Shown here: one piece after another, positions 56,816-64,000 of the stretch
How the letters are laid out: each line of letters starts with the position of its first letter
Numbering within the stretch: the stretch's first letter is position 1
Assembly (NCBI GenBank): GCA_963576475.1
Contig: OY754970.1
Span: 31,845,119-31,909,118 of the forward strand
Direction of reading: 5' to 3'
From: Molanna angustata
Taxonomy: Eukaryota; Arthropoda; Insecta; Trichoptera; Molannidae
Length of the DNA: 64,000 nt
Translations under genes and position numbers: made by a program
The notes under the pieces: generated by a model
The model's input: only the letters and a program-made list of their open reading frames with translations
Database searches by the model: none
Told to the model about the DNA's origin: nothing

Positions 56816-57595
56816 TTAAACATCCGACAAATTCACAATTTTTTTTTTGAATACATAAAAACTTGAAGCAAACAAATCCAACTCCGGAACGCTCAAACAA
56901 TTTCTATTGTACCTAGTACAAGCTCTATTAATATAAGAATTTAGCATATAGTTAGTTTTAGAAGGTTCTATATAAAAGAGAGACTGGTTTCTATTTCTCC
57001 TAAGTGGACAGTGAAAACGGAGTGTGCTTAGAAGGGGTGCGCTGTCGATCAGACCGTTAATAATTTTATATAGAAAACAAATATCATGGATTGATCTGCG
57101 TGTCTCCAGTTGTTTTGTGTTGAGGTGTTTAAGAGCTTGAGAATAGTTTGAGAAATGTAGTCTATTACGAAAATTTAATTGCTTTATATATTTTTTTTGA
57201 AGATTTTCTATTGCGTTAATATGTATTTCATAGTTTGGATTCCATACAACCGATCCAAATTCCAGTAAGCTTCTAATAAATGAATTAAATAATATACGCA
57301 GCGTGTCAGAGTTATGAAAAGGTTTCGTGTTTCGAAATATGAATCCGAGGGTTTTATATGCTTTAGTTGTTATGTATTCAATATGATTAGTGAAAGATAG
57401 TTTTTCGTCCAGTATTATACCTAAATCCCTGATTTCAGATTTATAGTTCAGTTCTTCATTATTGATTTTATATTTAAATAATATTTTATTACGGTTTCGA
57501 GAGTATGTTATGTAATTACATTTTTCCACATTTAAGAACAATTGATTTTCCGCACAATAACGTTGTAAACTATATAAATCATCTTGGAGCTCCAA
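56816..57595 (-). pseudogene. LINE ORF2 C-terminal part (after stop)
   Basis: The 259-codon frame covers the region downstream of the catalytic block: LFLNVEKCNYITY, IRDLGIILDEKLSF, GFIFRNTKPF, SLLEFGSVVWNPNY, then the C-terminal RFHCPL and NQSLFYIEPSKTNY. It is in the same frame as 57629-57976, separated only by the TAA at 57629-57631. It matches the C-terminal fragment at 30950-31181 and, more loosely, the LINE at 2141-3550. Confidence 0.85.
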
Positions 57596-57628
57596 ACAAT
57601 CTGACGGGCTTTTAATTTCTTTAAATAT

Positions 57629-57976
57629 TTAAGCATCATCTGCGAACAACAGTATGTTGGAATGTTTAAGACAAGATTTTATATCGTTAATGTAAATTAA
57701 GAATAGCAGAGGCCCCAGATGAGAGCCCTGGGGTACTCCGGAAAAAATAGGTTTATAGTTAGAATTGTGACCGTGCAAAGCCACAGCCTGAGACCTGTTA
57801 CTTATATATGAATTAAACCACCTAAAGAGATCTCCTCTAATCCCGATGTTCCAGACCTTATGTAGTAAAATTTTGTGATTTAATTTGTCGAATGCTTTAG
57901 AAAAGTCACTGTAAATTGTATCCACCTGTAATTTATCGTGCATTGCTCTAGTAACACTATGGGTAAACTCAAGCAA
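57629..57976 (-). pseudogene. LINE ORF2 polymerase core, ending at a premature stop
   Basis: Contains YSDFSKAFDKLNH, SGVPQGSHLGPLLFLIYIND and the catalytic FADD, then Ala and TAA. The sequence after the stop continues the protein in frame, so one substitution disabled it just after the active site. The frame is also open upstream (NQHGFRIKKS) to about 58045, where the copy is 5'-truncated. Endonuclease and ORF1 are missing. Confidence 0.85.
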
Positions 57977-58048
57977 GTTTGTTTCTATAGATTTTTTAAT
58001 CCGAAACCCATGTTGGTTTGAAATGATTAGAGAATTGAAATGATTATT

Positions 58049-58186
58049 TAACTTTTAAGGTACTTAGGGTCCATCATTGTGTCATAATTTAGGATCTATA
58101 AAGAACATCTTCACTTAGGTATGCTGTCTCACCTAACTTTTAAGGTACTTAGGGTCCATCATTGTGTCATAATTTAGGATCTATCC
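58049..58186. repeat. 85-bp satellite, remainder beyond the LINE
   Basis: About 1.6 units in the same phase as 54658-56480, ending at GGATCTAT before CCGCCAGC. Confidence 0.95.
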
Positions 58187-59871
58187 GCCAGCAAGACTTC
58201 TTATTAAAAAAGTCAGTTTATTATTTAAAAAACAACATACCTATTTCTTCTATCAACCATGATAGAAGAAACCTTCTATACCTTAGTAACAAGTAACACT
58301 GTTAAAACTTATCCCAAAATCAATTATAAATATCACCAAATGTCTTGAACCAAATTTGTGTCTTTTTGCTACGTTGGTTTACACACATTTAATTTATGTA
58401 TTTTACAATGTGATGGTTAATGCTTACTATGTTAAAGTATAAGTATTTCTAGCATCTAATAACAAATTAGCTATACATTGGTTTAAAAATCAGTTTGAAG
58501 CTTTCCTTAAAGTTTGAATTTATCTGTTTCAATACTAACACGGTATTAAAACAGCTTTGGTAGACAGCGAGTCGCTGCATGATATAATAATGTCATTATT
58601 TCTTTGTTTCATATTGGTACTTACTCGGGAACATTCAACTCGAAATATACATAAAAATAATCATCACAAATCATTAAGATAAAACAAATGGTCTCGGCTC
58701 AAGGAAAACGAACTATTTTACAACGACTATAAAAATAAGTAATATTGAATAGTAAATGTAATACTGATTTTATGTAAAGAAGTAATTAATCAGTAAATTA
58801 ACCTTGTACAAACCTTTATATAAATACATAAATGGTTAAAATGAAACAAGAAGATATAACCCAAACAAACTATGAATATTTACATTGTGTCTTATTGATT
58901 ATTTTATTTTATTATGAAAATCGAATAAACACAATCTGTTTGTTATAAAATAAGAAAACTCAAAAATAGTCAGGTATACAAACAAAAAATATAGATGTTA
59001 TCGACTTTCATTTGGGTACTGCTCAGTACTATATTTTTTTACTGTTCTGCTCTGAGCAGGTGCAAAAGAGGAGTTCATGTAAATATGCACTTTTTTTATA
59101 TTCGGTATTCATATACCCTTTAATAACACTGATCGAAGACTTAGTTAAATTTCAAGCAATAAGAACATATTATTGTGTTTATTCGGTTATACAGATGATC
59201 TTCTACATATATTCGGCAGCTACTATATCAATCAGATTTAATATTCAGCACATTTTGATGTAAAAAAAAATGGATTGTTATTCGTTGGTAATTTCGATGT
59301 ACGGACGTCACATCCTGTGGTGTGTTTGTTTTGAAATTCCGATTAATTAGAGCAAGCTCAAAATGTAACTGAAAAGTGGCATCCAAATGTTTCCAAAGTT
59401 ATTCAAAATGTCATTTTTCATTACTCAATTTACTCATTACTTCCCCATTTTTACGATATAGATACTTCACAAAAATCAATGAATTATATTGTACTCTTTG
59501 ATAAATCAACTATTATCTGTATACCTATAATTTGTAATAAGAAAATCGTCAGTATCTAATGTGACGATCATTCTTAACTATAGGTTCCCAAACTTGCCAT
59601 TACTTTCCGATTTTTTTTCTATTTTATTGTAGACTTTATTTGTGTAAACTAAACTTTTGTTTTAATTTTTAGTTATATATATACCTACTCACATATGTTT
59701 TGAACAGTTTTGTTAACCTAAACAGTTTATTTTTTGGGAAAAAGGCAAATTAAAAATCTAACAAAAACCCAATTATACATATGTAGTTCAGATGTTGAAG
59801 TAAATCGATTTAATTTATTGTATCAGCAACTGTAATATTTCCAATCTTGAATATTTTAAAAGATGCATACC
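58187..59871. other. AT-rich DNA, nothing recognised
   Basis: A short AT-rich region with an inverted pair (TTCTTCTATCA and TGATAGAAGAA near 58238-58268). No supported gene. Confidence 0.45.
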
Positions 59872-59873
59872 TA

Positions 59874-60102
59874 TACGCAAACATTGGATTTTCCCTTGTC
59901 GGAAGTCAGTGATATTTTTATCTCAATAGAGACGAAGTTGGAAAATTAAGGAAGAACCGGGAAATCAAGGCACCCGCAGGGCTTACGACCTGTCATCGGC
60001 TGGTTTACGTGATCACTTTATACGCTTGCGCAATGTTCACCAATTTATTTTATTGAGTTACCGCATATTTATTGAGTTCCCTATGAATCCAATGTTTGCG
60101 TA
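59874..60102. mobile_element. MITE with perfect 19-bp terminal match, TA flanks
   Basis: TATACGCAAACATTGGATT (59872-59890) and AATCCAATGTTTGCGTATA (60086-60104) are exact inverted repeats. The outer TA on each side fits a TA duplication, typical of Tc1/mariner-type MITEs. Related pieces lie at 7870-8056, 18712 and 19118-19225. Confidence 0.85.
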
Positions 60103-60104
60103 TA

Positions 60105-60349
60105 TGTGACTTCAAGAATATTTTGTCTATGAATAAAATATATAGAACTTTAATTTGTTTTTTATTAAAAAAAAACAAAGAGAAAAGTATTTAAAAGAGC
60201 GGACTTGTCACATAAAAATTTAATGAACGAATTGACATTAGAACCGACTGATTGGCGAAATTATTTGAGAATGGACGGACCTACAGTCTTTAAGAATTTC
60301 TTTCCGAAAAGAACTTTTTAAAGACTGTATTTTTTTAATAGTTCAAAAT
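60105..60349. other. Nothing recognised
   Basis: No supported feature. Confidence 0.4.
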
Positions 60350-60565
60350 TCGGCCTTTGTGGTTCAGTTGGTTAGGTATCTGACTGCTGATCCAAAGGTC
60401 CCGGGTTCGATTCCCGGTGGAGACACAGTTTTTAATTATATTTTCAGTCTGGATCTGTGAGACGATTAATATCGTAAGTCTCCAGAATGTGGCAACTTGT
60501 TATTGGGTGCGTGTTAAATTAATATTTGACATAGTACCTGTTAGTTACCCGAGAAGCAATATTAA
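60350..60565 (+). mobile_element. tRNA-derived SINE, copy 2
   Basis: Better preserved than copy 1 at 9381-9600. The head has GTTCAGTTGGTTAGG and a paired CCGGGTTCGATTCCCGG T arm with the B box. The body matches copy 1 through GGCAACTTGTTATTGGGTGC to GAGAAGCAATATTAAAT. The acceptor stem does not pair, so it is not a tRNA gene. Confidence 0.85.
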
Positions 60566-60664
60566 ATAAATTAACCTCATGGGCCTAATTTTCATAATAT
60601 TCCAGCAATTCCGCCAAAGCAGTCTTTTTTTGTTTACTATGGTAATATATATTCGTCCTTTTCC

Positions 60665-61170
60665 TCATGACTGAGGATAGCGGCTGTAGTCCGTCGCCAC
60701 ACATATGGCCCGCCTCCATGCCAACCTGTTTTGGGCTGAACGCAGAGCACCAGTCACCGAAGACCTCATTGTGGACTTAACCAAATCGCTCCATCTGGTC
60801 GGTGAGCGACCACAAGATCTCCGTCCTTCCACGCTGCCCATCACAACAAGCTTCTCGAGGCAGTCTGGTTCCCTTCTGGCAATGTGTCCAAAGAACTGAA
60901 GGATGCGTCTGTAACATATCGTCGATAGACGATTCTCGATCTTCAGCTCGTCTAGAATTGACACATTCGTTCTTCTGGCTGTCCATGGGATGCGCAACAT
61001 ATGTACGCCTCCAGCACCACATTTCGAAATCAACGAAATATGGTAATGCTTGTGGGTAATTTTCCACAATGTAACTGTTTAAAAATTGCAATAAATTCAA
61101 TAATGAACTCCCGATTCCTTGTCCTTTTCCGTGACTTTTTATTTCGTGTCCTATAACATGAACCATTTTC
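60665..61170 (-). pseudogene. RTE-like LINE ORF2 C-terminal fragment
   Basis: The minus frame 60665-61069 contains LRIPWTARRTNVSILDEL, CYRRILQFFGHIARR, GRRSCGRSPTRWSDLVK and QNRLAWRRAI. A second frame just upstream adds FEMWCWRR. Together these are the ordinary C-terminus of an RTE-type endonuclease-reverse transcriptase with one frame change. The catalytic domain is missing. The decayed fragment at 11280-11530 belongs to the same or a close family. No long tail is seen. Confidence 0.75.
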
Positions 61171-61617
61171 TTTATTTTAGCAATTGTATGTACCTACCAT
61201 TTGCGTGTTAAATAAATTTGTACCCCATTCAATTATGCACGTTGAGCGCCCCCTGAGAATAAAATATTCATTTCGTTAACTTTATAGAAGTCTCACGTTA
61301 TATCTCGTTATATTTATTGGGATGCCGGTGAGACAAAGAGTGGTGTGGACGAGCATTGCGACCTGCAAGATCCAGCCGCATGGCTCTCTTCATTGACATA
61401 TGTTATAAAATAAAAATTAAAATACTATCTATAAATCTTGTTTTCTAGTTTTAATGTTATTTTAAGTGAGTGATTTCTATTTTTTCAAATTTTTGCCTAC
61501 TTTAATATCAAAGTTTTCAGCCTCTAAATAAAACACGATTTTTCTTAAAATTTGGCAAACATATCATTTACATAACTGAGAAGCGGTGTTATTTTGCAGA
61601 TTTTTTTTATTATAAAA
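61171..61617. other. Nothing recognised
   Basis: No supported feature. Confidence 0.4.
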
Positions 61618-61792
61618 ATGAATATGTCCTTGTTAAACAAGTAGGTACGTATACATCTTCCTACGTTCCCTAAAATAAGCATAAATGCTTGTGCTATACG
61701 TGAACGAAATCGGTCGAGGCAGGATTCGAACTCGCGTGGATAAATGGATTACTAACCCAATTCGCTAACCGCTCTGACATCGACCCATCTAG
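61618..61792 (-). mobile_element. tRNA-headed SINE with body
   Basis: On minus, the head runs from about 61790 (GTCAGAGCGGTTAGCG A-box-like, GCGAGTTCGAATCCTGCC B box) and is followed by a body matching 37457-37560. The head also resembles 85-152. This is the most complete copy of the family here. Confidence 0.75.
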
Positions 61793-63065
61793 CAAAGATT
61801 ATATTCTATAGTACTAGAATATAACACGCAACACAATAAATGAACACTTCGGCAAAGGATTTCCTAGTAAGGTGATCAGTACCATTATAATTACACATAC
61901 ATACACACAATATTTATAATTTGTTTATTATTGAAAAAATCTTGATACTTTAGGATTTACATCAAAGGGTCACAAAGTGCGAAAATTTTTATCTTTCTAA
62001 TTAAAAAAAAACAACGAATCATTCAGAATTATCAGATTTGAACTAAAGAATGACACAGCAGGGATTTTCCCAAAACGATAAAATAAATGAAAACATTCAC
62101 CTTTGTCTGAAACTGCAATAGTAAAGTTACAAAATTAATGCAACTCACAAGTGGAATATTTATCTCCTTGTTTGATAACATAATACATAATATGATAAGC
62201 CAAATAAATTCCTAATTCAGGAATTTCAAATATTCAAAACAGGAGGTTCAATGGGTTAATCTTGTTCTTTGCAATACAATTTTTTTTTATGTCCAATTCC
62301 TTATCAATCACGTGCCTACAATTGGGGAAATCCAATTAATAATAATTAGGTGCAAGTCAACTTTGTCTCCAAGGAAATGTGTTTTTTAATTGCACTTTGC
62401 GTGATTCGTTTTAAAATGATTTCTTCATTTGTTTTAATAATCAATATTTACTATACCTTATAAATTTTTTTGCAAATATAATATTAAGTTTTTTTATGGT
62501 TGACTCTCAATTACAGTTAAGTTTCTTACGTAAATCGTAGTTATCTATAAGTATCGGCGAGTTTTGTTTGCGATTTTCAGTGAATTGTTAACCATTTTGA
62601 ATTATATTACTTGAAATTGTATACAACGCTTATTATTTATAACTTTTACTGCTCATCACGCAATTGCAGATCTCAGTTTTTGTTCTATGTCAACCGACGT
62701 TACACAAACTACTCATAAAACAATTACATTAGACGGAGTCGCTCAAACTACAATACATACTTAAAACATTTCGATATAATACATAAATCACGAGCAGATT
62801 TCAAAACAAACATATAACAACAATTCGTACAAAGTATAATAATTAATATAATATAATAATCGTAACATGAGCCAGACTACTGGGTGCGCGGAGCGTATGA
62901 TTGTATCTTTTTGCTTGGTTGGTATATATGCAAATCGTCCCCCTCCACGTCGAAATGGCTCAAAATATCTGACGAAAACTATACCACAATCAGATTCATC
63001 TATAATCTCGTATACATACATACAATATAACCCATATACTAAAAATTATAATAAAAACGTTTATT
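61793..63065. other. AT-rich DNA, nothing recognised
   Basis: Overlapping short frames at 62788-63082 have no recognisable features. Confidence 0.4.
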
Positions 63066-63380
63066 TGAAGCTACTGTTGTAAACCACTGGTGGTTTGGAC
63101 ATATTGAAAGAATGAATGATGAACGACTGACCAAAAAATATACATGGGTGTAAGAGATGGAGTGAATATAGTAGGGGCCGCCCCAGAAAGGGATGGCATG
63201 ACCATGTGAATGATATTTTGAAAGAAGGAAATATAAGAAGCTTGAATAATCGACGAGCATGTATGAGACGATGCATGGATGTAAAGGAAGCTAGGAATGC
63301 ATGCAAAAATAGAGGAGTATGGCGCTCGGTTCTCTCTGCTTACCCCGTAAGGGATATGGCGTGATGGTATGTATGTATGT
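63066..63380 (+). pseudogene. LINE ORF2 C-terminus with (ATGT)n tail
   Basis: Frames give WFGHIERMNDERLTKKIY, GRPRKGWHDHVNDIL, NNRRACMRRCMDVKEARNA and WRSVLSAYP, a LINE ORF2 C-terminus with two stops. It ends GTGATGGTATGTATGTATGT, nearly the same 3' end as the SINE-like repeat at 632-930, which has ATGA instead of ATGT. Confidence 0.7.
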
Positions 63381-64000
63381 CCTTCTATTAACAAAAAAAA
63401 CATGTATGTATGAAGAACAATGTACAGCAAAAAGCCTATTGCTCAGCTGCACACTTCACATAATACATTATACACTCACATACCTTATATATGCTAGATA
63501 AAGTATTATATTTGTTACTTTAAGCTTACGAATATAACAAATTTAATAAGTTTATCGTACGTGAAAACATGTTATTGGGATACAATGAACTAATCATACT
63601 TTTTGTATTTCATATTATATTCTTTACTAATAACATTGTATCCTGTTTGTTTTAAATAAATAAACTATGTCGATGTAACTTAAAAATCATTAAATAACTA
63701 ATCAACATGGAAAAACAAAATCGAACACTATCATCAAAAAGAATTCGTTAAATATTAAATTAAATAATATTAGGATACGTTAAATAATTAGGATAATCAA
63801 CAATTGCACTAGTTCAAGATCTATTCTGGAACATGATAAATCTATCTCAATTACCAAAAACCCATGATATTTTACAAAGAAGACGTTTTAACGGTAGGTA
63901 ACCTAATATGAGGTGATGATGAAATATGTAGGTAAGCCTTAGATAGGTACTTTGAAAAATGTATTATAACAATGATATCAAATAGACAGACAGAAATATA
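63381..64000. other. AT-rich DNA, nothing recognised
   Basis: No supported gene or repeat up to the window edge. Confidence 0.45.

Larger units (their letters stand above)
56481..58048 (-). mobile_element. 5'-truncated LINE inserted in the satellite
   Basis: A poly(A) tail (poly(T) on plus, about 56480-56507), a 300-bp UTR and a reverse-transcriptase fragment on minus. TAACTTTT on both sides (about 56476-56483 and 58049-58056) is a plausible target duplication, though its edge merges with the poly(T). The satellite phase continues across it. Confidence 0.85.

Overview
This 64 kb window is AT-rich eukaryotic DNA. It is almost certainly from an insect and most likely a moth or butterfly. The evidence is the transposon content: non-LTR retrotransposon fragments on both strands, tRNA-headed SINEs, Helitrons with TC...CTAG ends, palindromic MITEs, and an LTR element with a tRNA-Trp-like primer site. 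Short motifs such as GGTAGGTACCTACC also recur. I find no convincing single-copy host gene. Every recognisable reading frame belongs to a mobile element or is a simple-repeat artefact.

Layout. 0-11 kb: SINE pieces, a 5'-truncated reverse transcriptase (minus, 2141-3550) with a (TTTA)n tail, RTE-type LINE debris carrying a PIF/Harbinger-like MITE, and several inverted-repeat elements. 11-23 kb: a 15-bp minisatellite, four decayed LINE 3' ends, a hAT-type MITE with an exact 8-bp target duplication, and a second copy of the 128-bp Harbinger-like MITE. 23-29 kb: a minus-strand LTR retrotransposon (23563-28817) with no intact coding. It is inserted in an older LINE fragment with a 4-bp duplication, has unequal LTRs (667 and 855 bp), and has a tandemly repeated primer-binding region. 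29-37 kb: a decayed element and a LINE 3' end, then the most complete LINE (about 32.2-37.1 kb, plus). That LINE has a PHD-like ORF1 and an endonuclease-reverse transcriptase ORF2 broken by one frameshift and by a 49-bp tandem duplication. 37-41 kb: AAAT-rich DNA, a SINE body, and a Helitron-like unit carrying an expanded 18-bp minisatellite. 41-45 kb: a 2.66 kb inverted-repeat element holding a 313-bp tandem array. 45-53.6 kb: a nested Helitron assembly of two head-to-tail 3 kb copies, the first split by an inverted 2.3 kb copy. 54.6-58.2 kb: a near-uniform 85-bp satellite array interrupted by a truncated LINE. 58-64 kb: MITE, SINE and LINE remnants.

Nothing here works as a host pathway. The value of the window is its insertion history: several insertions have readable target duplications and interrupted hosts, so their order can be reconstructed. 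The strongest unusual structures are the Helitron concatemer with its self-insertion, the amplified PBS-like repeats beside a duplicated LTR segment, and the LINE-interrupted satellite.
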